IMG/VR virus record: IMGVR_UViG_3300025872_004375
Location: 1 to 64,000 of that record
Source: a virus
Strand: one strand, 5' to 3'
DNA: 64,000 nt
The notes beneath the pieces were generated by a model. It saw only the letters and a program-made list of their open reading frames with translations, searched no databases and was not told the origin of the DNA. Shown piece after piece: positions 44,874-54,111 of the stretch. A program made the translations under genes and the position numbers. Each line of letters starts with the position of its first letter. Positions within the stretch are counted from its first letter, which is position 1.

Positions 44874-45963
44874 TTTCCTTCCTTGACTTTTGGAGTGCTG
44901 ATCCGATCACTTGATGCATGTCGTAATACTTGTACTCAGAGAGGCGACCGCCAAAGAGAACGTTTGGAGTATTCTCAGCGATGTCTCGATACTTTCGATA
45001 GATCTCATTATTCTTTTCGTCGCCGATGGGGTAGTATGGGACCGCGTCCCTGTGCCACTCAGCCGGAAACTCCTTTGTCCAGATCGTTCGCGGAGTCTTC
45101 TCGAGGTCCTGCGGTTGGAAGTACTTGTGTTCAGTGATTCGAGTGTAGGGAACTGCTGCGTCAGTGTAGTTCACTACTGCATTGCCTTGATAATCACCGT
45201 CCTGTGAGGTGTGCTCGAACTGGAGCGTTCGATAGTCAAGCTCACCGTGAACGTAGTCAAAGTACTCATCGATCTTCCCAGTGAACACGACCTTCTTGGC
45301 CATCCCTTCCCACTTCGTCCGATCCTTGAAGAAGTCCTCTCCAAGAGCGAGGTCACATCCCTGGAGGAGACCCTTGAAGATCTCTGTGTAGCCACCTATC
45401 GGAATGCCCTGGTATCGGTCATTGAAGTAGTTATCGTCAAAGTTCAAGCGGATCGGAAGACGCTTGATGATGGAGGCTGGGAGATCCTTCGGTTCACGCA
45501 TCCATTGCTTTGTCGTGTAACCGTGAATGAACGTCTCGTAGACTTCACGACCTACCTGTGAGAGGATCCACTCTTCAAGATTGCGGGGATTCTCACATGG
45601 GACTCGGACTTCTTCAAGCTTCTGTCTGGCTTCTTCGGGCGTTGTCACACCCCAGAGCTGGTGAAGAGTCATCAGGTTGATCGGGAACGAGAAGATCCTT
45701 CCTTTGTAGTTCACCTTTGGGCGATTCACATAATCGTTGAAAGCCGTGAACTGATTCACGAACTTCCAAATCTTCTCATCAGATGTGTGGAAGATGTGTG
45801 GTCCATAGACGTGGACATCAACTCCTTCTCTCTTCTCTGTGTAGCAGTTTCCGCCAATGTGCGGACGCTTGTCAATCACGAGGACAGACTTCGCCTTGCG
45901 TCGAGCCTCATGAGCGAAGACAGAACCGAACAGCCCGGAACCAACAATGATGTAGTCGTACAT
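44863..45963 (-). CDS. glf: UDP-galactopyranose mutase
   Basis: The 366-aa flavoenzyme converts UDP-galactopyranose to UDP-galactofuranose. The FAD-binding N-terminus is DYIIVGSGLFGSVFA with IDKRPHIGGNCYTE next. YGPHIFHTSDEKIWKFVNQF follows, matching the Glf active-site region. Other typical segments are FIHGYTTKQWMREP and RITEHKYF. The final VLFGGRLSEYKYYDMHQVIG carries the FAD-binding Arg and end motif. Length is standard for Glf. UDP-Galf would feed one of the glycosyltransferases in the cassette, though none can be assigned to it. Confidence 0.95.
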   Translation of the reverse strand: MYDYIIVGSGLFGSVFAHEARRKAKSVLVIDKRPHIGGNCYTEKREGVDVHVYGPHIFHTSDEKIWKFVNQFTAFNDYVNRPKVNYKGRIFSFPINLMTLHQLWGVTTPEEARQKLEEVRVPCENPRNLEEWILSQVGREVYETFIHGYTTKQWMREPKDLPASIIKRLPIRLNFDDNYFNDRYQGIPIGGYTEIFKGLLQGCDLALGEDFFKDRTKWEGMAKKVVFTGKIDEYFDYVHGELDYRTLQFEHTSQDGDYQGNAVVNYTDAAVPYTRITEHKYFQPQDLEKTPRTIWTKEFPAEWHRDAVPYYPIGDEKNNEIYRKYRDIAENTPNVLFGGRLSEYKYYDMHQVIGSALQKSRKENEL

Positions 45964-45993
45964 AAGACATTGTTGACAATTAGCGCAGATTGT

Positions 45994-46422
45994 TCAAGGT
46001 TCTTGTCTGTCAGCCATCGATCTGTAGATTTTCCTCTTCAAGCCAGTAAGAGAGTACTCATGATCTCGAGAACAGTAGAAGACAGGAATCCCAAGATCAT
46101 CGCCCGTGTACTTCTTCCCGATGTAGTCTGACCCGAGTATCCTAACATCAATGTGATCGGCCCACTGTCTCAGAAGCTCATAGAGTTCCGCTTCAGTACA
46201 GTATCGCCACACCTCGTCGACGTCTCTCAGTGAAAGCAGAATCTCGGACCTCTCCTCCCATGTCTGGACTGGCTTACACTTATCAGGACGATCCACGGTC
46301 GGGTCGTCCTGCAGTAGAACAATCAACTGATCGCATGCTGTTTCTTTTGACTCTTTGAACATTCGAACATAGCCCGGGTGGATCAAGTCAAAAGACCCTG
46401 CTATCACTCCTCTTCTACTCAT
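45994..46422 (-). CDS. Cytidylyltransferase-like nucleotidyltransferase
   Basis: The 142-aa protein is a HxGH-type nucleotidyltransferase of the TagD/GCT or HldE-C kind. The N-terminus GVIAGSFDLIHPGYVRMF aligns with the active-site GTFD-x-x-H-x-GH loop, but the second His is Tyr (HPGY). Also visible are VDRPDKCKPVQTWEERSEIL, which places the nucleotide-contacting loop, and ILGSDYIGKKYTGDD. Given its length it makes a CDP- or ADP-activated small sugar or polyol, but the substrate is unknown. The Tyr in the HxGH motif is worth testing. Confidence 0.8.
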   Translation of the reverse strand: MSRRGVIAGSFDLIHPGYVRMFKESKETACDQLIVLLQDDPTVDRPDKCKPVQTWEERSEILLSLRDVDEVWRYCTEAELYELLRQWADHIDVRILGSDYIGKKYTGDDLGIPVFYCSRDHEYSLTGLKRKIYRSMADRQEP

Positions 46423-47386
46423 TTCTTTTGCTCACTGCTCTACCGACCTGCTTCTCCCAGTCCCTGTCTTCTGGGGGACGGACCTCGAGATTCTTGTCCC
46501 AAGCAGCTTGCATGACAGTGGGCCTCACTCCGCAACCTCTTGCGATGCTTATGAGAGCGTTGATATCCTTCGGAAAACAGTGTCCTCCGAAACCTCTCAC
46601 ATATCTTCCATCATGCGTAGGTACTGGACCTGGTACGGACCAATGGGTCTCTCCAAGTCTTTGATCGAATTTAGCGTATTCGACGACCTTATCATAGTCT
46701 ACGTTGAGACCGTCCTTGTCAAGCTCTTCGCATATTTGAGAAACTTCATTCGCGAACGCGACCTTCACTGCAAGAAGGCAGTTGGTCGTGTACTTCACCA
46801 TCTCTGCTGTGGTAGAGCTCGTCTTGATGATTGGGACTCTTGGGAAAGCTCGCATGAAGATGTTTCTGACAGTGTTGATATACGGTCGCGGCCCTCCGAG
46901 GACTATCCTTCCCTGAGTGCGCATATCATCGAGCGCATTCGCTTCAGTGAGAAACTCCGGATTGAAGACAACGTGAAGATCTAGATCGCTAAATCTCTTG
47001 TTCCACTTCTCAGTTGATCCTGGTGGTACGGTTGACTTTATCACGGCGATTCTTTGTGGGCTGTCAGCCCCGTAGGGAGCTGACGCTATGAGTTCAAGGA
47101 CATCTTCGACTATTCTTGTGTCAGGTGATCCGTCCTCATACATGGGAGTAGGAACACAAACAAAGTAAACTCCAGAAAACCCTGAGGTCCCTTCACACTC
47201 CCTGACAAACTCAGTGATTGAGCTGGGGTACACGACGTCTCTCGTAATTTGTCTTGTAAAACCTGATATGCCTCCGCGAGCAGATTTGCCAATCTTGTCG
47301 TAGACGTAAACTGTTTCGCCCCTTTCTGAGAACACAGTGGTAAGACTACCGCCGACGAATCCCTGTCCGATGACTGCTATACTCAT
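46415..47386 (-). CDS. UDP-glucose/GDP-mannose 6-dehydrogenase-like protein, short
   Basis: The 323-aa protein has the NAD-binding start [18 protein letters not shown], the signature [16 protein letters not shown], a helix block ([20 protein letters not shown]) and the catalytic cysteine loop [13 protein letters not shown]. It ends about 50 residues later, so the C-terminal UDP-binding domain of normal enzymes (about 430 aa in total) is missing. The ATG at 47386 overlaps the Gmd stop by 4 nt. Oxidation of a UDP- or GDP-sugar to its uronic acid is the inferred role; whether the short form is active is open. Confidence 0.85.
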   Translation of the reverse strand: MSIAVIGQGFVGGSLTTVFSERGETVYVYDKIGKSARGGISGFTRQITRDVVYPSSITEFVRECEGTSGFSGVYFVCVPTPMYEDGSPDTRIVEDVLELIASAPYGADSPQRIAVIKSTVPPGSTEKWNKRFSDLDLHVVFNPEFLTEANALDDMRTQGRIVLGGPRPYINTVRNIFMRAFPRVPIIKTSSTTAEMVKYTTNCLLAVKVAFANEVSQICEELDKDGLNVDYDKVVEYAKFDQRLGETHWSVPGPVPTHDGRYVRGFGGHCFPKDINALISIARGCGVRPTVMQAAWDKNLEVRPPEDRDWEKQVGRAVSKRNE

Positions 47387-48357
47387 TTGATCCTCTCTAC
47401 CTCGTTGTTGAAATCAGACTCAAACATGAGTCTAGCAAGTTCTGTGAATGTCGTCTTGGGAGACCAGCCAAGGCTCTTTCTTGCTTTCGAGCAGTCTCCC
47501 TCCAACCAAGGGACCTCGTGAGGACGTTTGAGCCTGTCATCGATGACAAGGTGCTTGTCAACATTGAGACCTGCAATGTCGAATACCTCATGCAAAAACT
47601 CACGCACAGTGTGAGTCTCACCGGTGGCGATCACGTAATCATCAGGCTTGTCCTGCTGGAGCATCATCCACATTGCCTCGACATAGTCCTTGGCGTATCC
47701 CCAGTCGCGGAGAGCATCGAGATTGCCAAGAGCGATCTTGTCCTGTAGACCGAGCTTGATTCGTGCTGCGGCGAGGGTGATCTTCCTGGTGACGAATGTC
47801 TCACCTCGACGTGGACTCTCATGGTTGAAGAGAATACCGGAGGAGGCGTGGATGCCGTATCCCTCGCGATAGTTCCTCGTGAGACCGTGAGCAAAGACCT
47901 TGGCACAGGCGTATGGGGACGCTGGCATGAGACGGGTGGTCTCACTCTGCGGATGCTCTGGATTGTCGCCGTACATCTCAGAGGAGGATGCCTGATAGAA
48001 TCGACAACCAGGTTGCATCGTACGGATACACTCAAGAAGACGAAGAGGGCCCATTGCAACTGTGTCTACCGTTTCCTCTGGAACCTCAAAAGACACTCGA
48101 ACGTGTGATTGTGCTGCAAGATTGTAGACTTCATCAAACTTCTGGTTTGCGAACAAACGATAGAACGCACCAGAATCGTTCATGGAACCGTAGATTAGTT
48201 GAAAATTTGGGTGAGAGAGAAGATGATCGATTCTGTCAGTTGCAAGGAGTGATGTTCTTCGTTTCACTCCAACGACTCGATAACCTTTCTCGATGAGAAG
48301 CTCGGCAAGGTAGCTTCCATCCTGGCCGGTCACGCCTGTTATGAGAGCAGTCTTCAT
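47383..48357 (-). CDS. gmd: GDP-mannose 4,6-dehydratase
   Basis: The 324-aa NAD(P)-dependent enzyme makes GDP-4-keto-6-deoxymannose, first step to GDP-L-fucose. Visible are [20 protein letters not shown] (cofactor loop), [31 protein letters not shown] (catalytic Ser/Glu), the YACAK active-site Tyr/Lys ([10 protein letters not shown]), and the substrate loop [17 protein letters not shown] with [19 protein letters not shown]. These are classic Gmd sequences. I start at the ATG at 48357; a TTG at 48363 has better spacing from a GAGGTG site and is possible. The gene follows the fucose synthase gene, whose product uses the next intermediate. Confidence 0.95.
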   Translation of the reverse strand: MKTALITGVTGQDGSYLAELLIEKGYRVVGVKRRTSLLATDRIDHLLSHPNFQLIYGSMNDSGAFYRLFANQKFDEVYNLAAQSHVRVSFEVPEETVDTVAMGPLRLLECIRTMQPGCRFYQASSSEMYGDNPEHPQSETTRLMPASPYACAKVFAHGLTRNYREGYGIHASSGILFNHESPRRGETFVTRKITLAAARIKLGLQDKIALGNLDALRDWGYAKDYVEAMWMMLQQDKPDDYVIATGETHTVREFLHEVFDIAGLNVDKHLVIDDRLKRPHEVPWLEGDCSKARKSLGWSPKTTFTELARLMFESDFNNEVERIK

Positions 48358-48359
48358 GC

Positions 48360-49286
48360 TCAAATGGTAACACCTCGAACACGAGGGTATCTTTCTGTGA
48401 ACGCTTTTATTGTCTCTCGAAGTCCATCACGAAGCGGTGTGTACTCACCCTTCCATCCAAGAGAAAGAAGTTTCTCGTTTGATGACGGCTTCTGGTACTG
48501 GCCATCAGGCTTGCTCTTGTCGAAATTTCCTCCGCCCTCGTAACCGATCTCTTCAGCGATCATATTAGCGAGTGCCATGATAGAGACCTGCTCAGGATTC
48601 CCGATGTTGATAGGTTCTTCTCCGTCATAGTTCTCGGCTAACCACAGGATGATCTTTGCGGCATCACGAGCAAACGTGAACTCTCTCAGGGGCTTGCCGC
48701 TCCCCCAGATATCGACATGATCGTAACCGTAGATCTTGGCCTCATGAAACTTCCTGATGAGAGCAGGTATCACGTGTCCGCTGTTGAGGTCGTAGTTGTC
48801 ATTAGGACCGTAGAGATTATTCGGAATGACAGAGATGAAGTTGCAACCGTGTTGCTGGCGGTAGGCTCGAGTCTGTACTTCCAGCATTCTCTTTGCGTAG
48901 GCGTATCCGAAGTTTGATGGGTGCGGAGGACCCAAGTGAAGCTGGTCCTCCGTCAGAGGATACTTCACGTAGGGAGCGTCTGGGTAGATGCAGGTTGAGA
49001 GGACAGAAACAAGCTTGAGACCAGATTCCTTGCAGGCTCTCATGACATTCATATTCATCTTCATGTTGTCATCAAAGAAGTCTGCTACAAAATCTGTGTT
49101 GGCCTTGACACCGCCAACACGAGCCGCGCAGTGAATGACGGTAGCAGCGTGACCCGGGTCTAGAGATGTGATTACCGAAGCAGACTCTGTGAGATCGCAA
49201 TCTTTCGAAGAGATCCCTGTTGAAGAATTGTGAAGGGCAACAATCTCGCTTCCAAGAAGTCCAGTCGAGCCAGTTATCAGATGCAC
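48360..49286 (-). CDS. fcl: GDP-L-fucose synthase
   Basis: The enzyme epimerises and reduces GDP-4-keto-6-deoxymannose to GDP-L-fucose. Sequence marks are the cofactor loop [27 protein letters not shown], the catalytic STCIYP serine block, and [11 protein letters not shown] (Tyr-x3-Lys). [20 protein letters not shown] and [16 protein letters not shown] follow, both typical of Fcl. I start at the GTG at 49286 (308 aa) because GGGAG lies 6 nt upstream; an ATG at 49301 lacks a ribosome site. It acts with Gmd downstream to supply fucose to the fucosyltransferase at 56597-57358. Confidence 0.95.
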   Translation of the reverse strand: MHLITGSTGLLGSEIVALHNSSTGISSKDCDLTESASVITSLDPGHAATVIHCAARVGGVKANTDFVADFFDDNMKMNMNVMRACKESGLKLVSVLSTCIYPDAPYVKYPLTEDQLHLGPPHPSNFGYAYAKRMLEVQTRAYRQQHGCNFISVIPNNLYGPNDNYDLNSGHVIPALIRKFHEAKIYGYDHVDIWGSGKPLREFTFARDAAKIILWLAENYDGEEPINIGNPEQVSIMALANMIAEEIGYEGGGNFDKSKPDGQYQKPSSNEKLLSLGWKGEYTPLRDGLRETIKAFTERYPRVRGVTI

Positions 49287-49326
49287 GGTGATCTCCCACA
49301 TTTCGCAAGATACAGAAGTTCAACTC

Positions 49327-50082
49327 TCAGGTATCAACAATCTCTTCGCTATGGAAGAGAAGATCCCAGAAATATTCAAACATCCAGCCGAAACCCTCAC
49401 CGTTTGGCATTCCGCCGTACTGCTCCATGACTTTCTCGCTTACCATTGCAGCAGGGTTGTATCCGTGGTTTCCAACGCAGAAGCCTGTGAAGTATTTGCT
49501 GTTGTCAAACTTGTCGAGACATTTGAGATACACGCTTTTCTCATTCTGGAGTATGAGATGCTTTGGCACAGCAAAAAGACCATGTATCCCGACTTTGTAT
49601 TTCTTCGGTAAGTCTTTGTCAAAAAGCTCTCTGTAGAGAGAAAGATGGTTACCGTAGAAGAAGTTTACTCTTCGAAAGTTCTCATCGTCAAGCTGCTCTT
49701 GAAAGAACTTGTTCTGCTGTTCTACTTTGTAAGAGAAATTGTGATAATCTCTCTCACCAAGATTCTTGAGCATGCTCAAGAGAGCAGGTTGATGGTCGAA
49801 CGGATTCCCTTGAATAAAAGCAGTTGTTTCTGCTAAATTTTCATAATTCTTCACTATGTGATAGAGATACGTGTGAGATTCTCTTCCAACGTTTGGAAGA
49901 TCACAGTGCAAGATGCTTCCTTCGCGCCTATAGACTGGTACGCGGTCAAACTCTCTTGCACTCAGTGAATTGTCTTTGTGATACACGAAGACGTTGTACT
50001 CACTCTCGAGCTCGTGTATCCACCTTGTGTCCTCTCTATAGTGAGCCACTACCAAGTCTTTCTTTTTCAAATTAGCTCTCAC
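49327..50082 (-). CDS. DUF3431-type putative glycosyltransferase
   Basis: The protein has 251 aa starting with GTG at 50082 (GTGA overlap). DUF3431 traits are visible: LVVAHYREDTRWIHELES at the N-terminus, NVFVYHKDNS, and the block LPNVGRESHTYLYHIVKNYE with a FIQGNPFDH motif. Family members look like GT-A glycosyltransferases in surface-sugar loci, but chemistry is not established. Here it sits between the fucose genes and the carbamoyltransferase gene. No membrane segment is seen. Confidence 0.72.
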   Translation of the reverse strand: MRANLKKKDLVVAHYREDTRWIHELESEYNVFVYHKDNSLSAREFDRVPVYRREGSILHCDLPNVGRESHTYLYHIVKNYENLAETTAFIQGNPFDHQPALLSMLKNLGERDYHNFSYKVEQQNKFFQEQLDDENFRRVNFFYGNHLSLYRELFDKDLPKKYKVGIHGLFAVPKHLILQNEKSVYLKCLDKFDNSKYFTGFCVGNHGYNPAAMVSEKVMEQYGGMPNGEGFGWMFEYFWDLLFHSEEIVDT

Positions 50083-51653
50083 TTTTTTGCGAAGATGTAA
50101 TCTTCAACGACAACATAATCGAGCTCTGTGTTGTCAAGAACGTACAGAGCATCTTCTATTGTAGTGAGGATCGGCAATCCGCGAATGTTGAATGACGTGT
50201 TCAAAAGAACCCCATGTCTCGAAATTTTCGAGAACTCTGTAAGAAGTTCATAGAACTTCTTGTGTGAATCGCTAGTGACAGTTTGCAATCTTGAAGTCCC
50301 ATCGGCATGAGTGATCGAAGGCAGCAGATTCTTATACTCGTCTTTCACTCTCGGAGCAAAACCCATGTATTCTAGATTGCTGTAGTCTCGAGTCTCAAAG
50401 TATCGTGGAGCATCTTCTAGTTTGCAAAAGGGAGCAAAGGGTCTATACCACTCCCTAAACTTGACCTTTGAGTTCAAGATGTCTTTCATCTCGAGAATGC
50501 TTGGGTCGCAGACTATACTTCTGTTACCAAGAGCACGAGGTCCAACTTCCGAGTCTCCATACACGAAGCCGATGATCTTACCTTCCTTGAGCAACCTGGC
50601 TGTCTCTGCGGCAGTAGTCTTTCTAGCGCCTCTCCTTTCAACAATTTCACCGAGACTTCCTTTGTCTAGCAAGGGAATACCATTGTAAGTTACGTTAACT
50701 CTTTCTTGGGGTCTCGTCATCGAGAATAAAGCTCCCAGCGAAAGACCGCAATCATTCGGATTGGGAGGAACAAAAACTTTCACACCAAATTCGTTCCTGA
50801 TTCTCTCATTCAAGAGAACATTCAACCCACCACCGCCCGTGATTATGACTGGGTAGTTCGGAAACTTTTTGACAATTTCCGTGAACACGCTGATGAACGC
50901 TTCTTCAAATGCTTTTTGAGCAGTAGCAGCCAGATCGTAAGCTTCCTGCTTATCAAACTTTGCATTTGCCATGGGGTTCTTCCATGGATCCTCAGAGTTT
51001 AGAAGACTAAGGCCGGTCAACTTTGACAGCTTTTGATAGTCTCTATCAAAGAAGAAGTCTCTGAAGTGTGGGAGAAGACTCTCTCGAGGGGAACCATAAG
51101 CGCATAGACCCATCATCTTTCCAGCTAAAGAAAGCTGGTGTCTACTCTTTTCGCTTATCTCCTTGAGTATCGATGCGCAAAGAAGGTAACCTCCGCCAAA
51201 ATCTGATTTTACGTTCTCTATGAGCTGGACGTTGCTTCTGCTACCATAGTAAATGTTGAAGAATCCGTCACTGCCACCACCATCAAATGAGAAGATAATC
51301 GATTCATAGAAGGGAGACTGGTAGAAAGCGCTGGTAGCATGACACTCGTGATGCTTTCCAACCATGTAGATATTTTGAGTCTCAAAAACTCTTGAAAGAA
51401 TGCTGACATCGTTAATCCCGCCATCAGCTGCAATGGCAACTGCGTCAAACCCGTCAAACTGCCAGTTGTTTATAGCGATGTCCTTACACTGACGTAAAAG
51501 AGACTCAATCTGTTCACCAGAATTGTCGACGTGAAGTCTAAAATAGCGCTTCTTCACCAAGCGCTCAAGTTCAATTACATGATATCTCTGGGTCTTGGAG
51601 TTGTAGAACGAAACGTTCGCGTCGTGACCAGCATAGATGCTTACGATTCTCAT
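50079..51653 (-). CDS. Carbamoyltransferase, NodU/TobZ/CmcH family
   Basis: The 524-aa enzyme transfers a carbamoyl group to a sugar or other hydroxyl using carbamoyl phosphate and ATP. The N-terminal Kae1-like domain has metal-binding KHHECHATSAF (His residues), FSFDGGGSDGFF and IITGGGGLNVLLNERIR. The C-terminal YrdC-like part shows EVGPRALGNRSIVCDP, KFREWYRPFAPF, HADGTSRLQTV and NTSFNIRGLPI, all family signatures. The ATG at 51653 overlaps the methyltransferase stop as ATGA. It most likely decorates a glycan made by this cassette; the acceptor is unknown. Confidence 0.92.
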   Translation of the reverse strand: MRIVSIYAGHDANVSFYNSKTQRYHVIELERLVKKRYFRLHVDNSGEQIESLLRQCKDIAINNWQFDGFDAVAIAADGGINDVSILSRVFETQNIYMVGKHHECHATSAFYQSPFYESIIFSFDGGGSDGFFNIYYGSRSNVQLIENVKSDFGGGYLLCASILKEISEKSRHQLSLAGKMMGLCAYGSPRESLLPHFRDFFFDRDYQKLSKLTGLSLLNSEDPWKNPMANAKFDKQEAYDLAATAQKAFEEAFISVFTEIVKKFPNYPVIITGGGGLNVLLNERIRNEFGVKVFVPPNPNDCGLSLGALFSMTRPQERVNVTYNGIPLLDKGSLGEIVERRGARKTTAAETARLLKEGKIIGFVYGDSEVGPRALGNRSIVCDPSILEMKDILNSKVKFREWYRPFAPFCKLEDAPRYFETRDYSNLEYMGFAPRVKDEYKNLLPSITHADGTSRLQTVTSDSHKKFYELLTEFSKISRHGVLLNTSFNIRGLPILTTIEDALYVLDNTELDYVVVEDYIFAKK

Positions 51654-52327
51654 ACACGCGCCTCCTTCTCGTTGTTTGCAGCTCTAAGAACAAAAACATG
51701 GTTCCCCACGCCTCCAGCGTGAGTTTTCCAATTCTCCTTTAGACCGCTTAGGTGTGGAGTTGACTTTTCTACTCTCCAGCCGTTCGACTCAAAGCTGCGC
51801 TTCCACCACGTCTCATCCTCAGCTATCAAATGAGAAACTTCAGTGTGATACTCTGGGATCCTATACGTACCGTTGTCTCCCATAGGGATAACGCACAGTA
51901 AAGAGGGGGCTACTTTAGCAAGCGTCTTGAGCATGTCACTCAGCTGATCTTCTGTTAAGTGCTCGAGCATGTCCTTCACTACAACGTGAGTGTAATCTCG
52001 AGAAGGTCTCTTCTCCCAGTCTTGGCAATTCCAACAACCATCAGGGGCATAAGCGAGTGCATACTCGCTTATGTCACATCCATCAGCCTTGATCTCTAGT
52101 ATTCTGAGAGCTTTGACCAGAAACCCCTTCGCGCAACCAACATCAAGAACGTAACTTTTCTCATCGAGCTCTAGATAGTCAGCTATTGCGATTGCTTCCC
52201 TAAGAGTTCGGCGTGGCATCCACCGATAATTCTCTAGCCATCCCTTGCCGGACTCTTTGCCTCTTTCAAAGTAGTCCTCATCATAAAAGTCACCAGTGAA
52301 AGGAGACCTCGAACTTTCATTACTCAT
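51650..52327 (-). CDS. SAM-dependent methyltransferase, class I
   Basis: The 225-aa protein has motif I KSYVLDVGCAKGFLVKALR, an acidic end of strand 2 (DGCDISEYALAYAP), and VVVKDMLEHLTEDQLSDML corresponding to motif IV. The WWKRSFESNGWRVEK strand pair closes the Rossmann fold. This looks like a small-molecule or sugar methyltransferase, not a DNA methylase, since no target-recognition domain is present. Its ATG overlaps the radical SAM stop as TAATG and its own stop overlaps the carbamoyltransferase start. Confidence 0.88.
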   Translation of the reverse strand: MSNESSRSPFTGDFYDEDYFERGKESGKGWLENYRWMPRRTLREAIAIADYLELDEKSYVLDVGCAKGFLVKALRILEIKADGCDISEYALAYAPDGCWNCQDWEKRPSRDYTHVVVKDMLEHLTEDQLSDMLKTLAKVAPSLLCVIPMGDNGTYRIPEYHTEVSHLIAEDETWWKRSFESNGWRVEKSTPHLSGLKENWKTHAGGVGNHVFVLRAANNEKEARV

Positions 52328-53376
52328 TATGCGAACTCGTTGTGGCTGGTAGGAGTAAGAGCGTCATCTATCAACTCATTTTGAGCGGCGTACTTGCAGT
52401 ATGAGCAAGCATGATATCTTCTGACTCCGTTAGAATCTTGAACTCCATTATAGAAGTCAATGATTCCGTTTATATCACAAATTTTGAACTCTGGGTTCAC
52501 TTTGTAGGAGTTTTCTACTGCCATCTCTGCGCAGGGACAAACGTAAACATTCCCATCAGTGAAGACAAACGGCTTGAAATTGTGCATGTAGCAGTGATTG
52601 TTTCTTCTCTCCCCCTTCCAGTTGAAGTCTGACAGGAACGCGTACTTAAGGTTTCTTCCTTCGATGTCAACTCTTATCCTTTCGAGATCCTTTCTGATCG
52701 TGTCAGCGTCTTTGATAGAGTTGAAAGCTATTCTAGTAGGAATCTTTTCCCTTTCCACAAATTCGAGCATTCTCTCAAAATGCTCAGGCGTTTGCTTGTT
52801 CTTTGACAGCTTCTTACCCTTCGTCTCAGACCAGTTTCCATGGATGTTCGGATTTTGTGAAGTCTCATGAGCTAGATCCCAAATGTAAGCAGCGCCAATT
52901 TCAAGATTGGGATACTCTCTCAGAGACGCGATATCATATTCGTAGCCCTCTGTGAAACCGTACATCCCTAGTCTTATCCAAGTGAGCTTGTCCCAAACTC
53001 CTCCGACCTTGTGCCACTTGTTGATCATCGTTCCGTTGGTTACGACACCAACTTTTAGACCCTTTTCATAAGCATAGTTTACTACTCTGCCAAAATCTGG
53101 GTGGAGAGTGGGCTCTCCACCACCGGTCAACTCCATCCCTGTTGCTCCAAGCTCAACGAAGGAGTCGATTGCCTTCTTCATTTGATCAAGTGTGAGCATT
53201 TCCTTAAGAGCTCGATTCGCAAAGCAACAAAAGCTGCACGTCAGATTGCAAGGATTGCAAGGAGACATGTGAAACATGACTGGAGAGGGTCTCTTGCCGT
53301 CCTGCAAGAGTTGTATCTTTGGTAGATGCTTCAGTAGCTTCGAAACGTTAGAAGTGTATGTCTTTCCCTCAACCAT
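52327..53376 (-). CDS. Radical SAM enzyme with SPASM-like C-terminus
   Basis: The protein has 349 aa from the ATG at 53376, with AAGGAG 8 nt upstream. The radical SAM cluster motif is CNLTCSFC (Cys43, Cys47, Cys50), then ELTGGGEPTLHPDF (the GGE motif) and GVVTNGT. The C-terminal part has clustered cysteines, YVCPCAEM and YHACSYCKYA, as in SPASM or twitch auxiliary Fe-S domains. Substrate unknown. It sits in a tight unit with the methyltransferase and carbamoyltransferase and likely modifies the same product. Confidence 0.88.
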   Translation of the reverse strand: MVEGKTYTSNVSKLLKHLPKIQLLQDGKRPSPVMFHMSPCNPCNLTCSFCCFANRALKEMLTLDQMKKAIDSFVELGATGMELTGGGEPTLHPDFGRVVNYAYEKGLKVGVVTNGTMINKWHKVGGVWDKLTWIRLGMYGFTEGYEYDIASLREYPNLEIGAAYIWDLAHETSQNPNIHGNWSETKGKKLSKNKQTPEHFERMLEFVEREKIPTRIAFNSIKDADTIRKDLERIRVDIEGRNLKYAFLSDFNWKGERRNNHCYMHNFKPFVFTDGNVYVCPCAEMAVENSYKVNPEFKICDINGIIDFYNGVQDSNGVRRYHACSYCKYAAQNELIDDALTPTSHNEFA

Positions 53377-54074
53377 CAATAGTTCTCCTTATAGCCGTGA
53401 ACGATGGGGTAATTTCGCCAATCAGGCTGTCTATGAACCTCAGCCAGCCACTCGGCAGCCTCATACTCAAACCCGCATCTGCTGAAGTGAAATGTCATGT
53501 TACAGTCAAAAGCGCAAATGCTTCTGTCGCTAATCTCACTCGAGATTGGAGGATTATAGAACGTCGTGTCATGCTCTTCAAGAGAATAGTTCACTGCACT
53601 TTCATAGACCTGCATGAAAGAACTTGACTTATAGACACTACCACCGCAGGCTCCAAACCTGCCTGATCCTACACAGCCGCGATTTCTGAGTATCTCGCTG
53701 ATTCCTTTCGGAGGCATTTGGTTGGCAGTCGGACCCTTTATATCGAATCCATCAAAATCAACTCTTTTCTGCACTAGAACATCATCCTCAAGAATGATGA
53801 TGTAATCTGTCTGAGCATGCTCGACAGCCATCTTGTGGCGATTCCAGGCTTCGATTGTTCTTTCAGAGTTGTAGAAACCTCTGTCAACACCCAAAATGTT
53901 GTGACGCATGATAAATTTCGCGTCATAGACTTCAGCAATGTCTGTGAAGTCGCTGCCGCCGTCAGAGATCAATAGCACCGGACTGTCCGGATAACAGGCA
54001 CGAAAACTCTTCATGGCCGCTTCGGTAGCTTTCTTGTTCTTGTAAACTTGGAAGAAAGCGCCCAATGTCTTCAT
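53376..54074 (-). CDS. GT-A fold glycosyltransferase
   Basis: The protein has 232 aa from the ATG at 54074 (MKTLGAFFQVYKNKKATEAA), with GGAG 6 nt upstream. The GT-A fold is supported by the early SPVLLISDGGSDFTDIAEVY, the DxD-type IIILEDDVLVQKR and a GACGGSVYKSSSFM loop. A C-terminal aromatic/His stretch (FHFSRCGFEYEAAEWLAEVH) may hold acceptor sites. Family not named. A longer frame to 54140 would overlap the preceding gene and lacks a ribosome site. Confidence 0.75.
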   Translation of the reverse strand: MKTLGAFFQVYKNKKATEAAMKSFRACYPDSPVLLISDGGSDFTDIAEVYDAKFIMRHNILGVDRGFYNSERTIEAWNRHKMAVEHAQTDYIIILEDDVLVQKRVDFDGFDIKGPTANQMPPKGISEILRNRGCVGSGRFGACGGSVYKSSSFMQVYESAVNYSLEEHDTTFYNPPISSEISDRSICAFDCNMTFHFSRCGFEYEAAEWLAEVHRQPDWRNYPIVHGYKENY

Positions 54075-54111
54075 GACGATCTCCGTGTGGCTTTTCAATT
54101 CAAAAATAGAG

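Noticed and set aside
50079-52327. DNA hypermodification operon (carbamoyltransferase plus methyltransferase)
   Set aside because: No thymidylate synthase/dUMP hydroxymethylase or base-modifying enzymes are seen here, and the neighbours are all sugar enzymes; kept only as an alternative.
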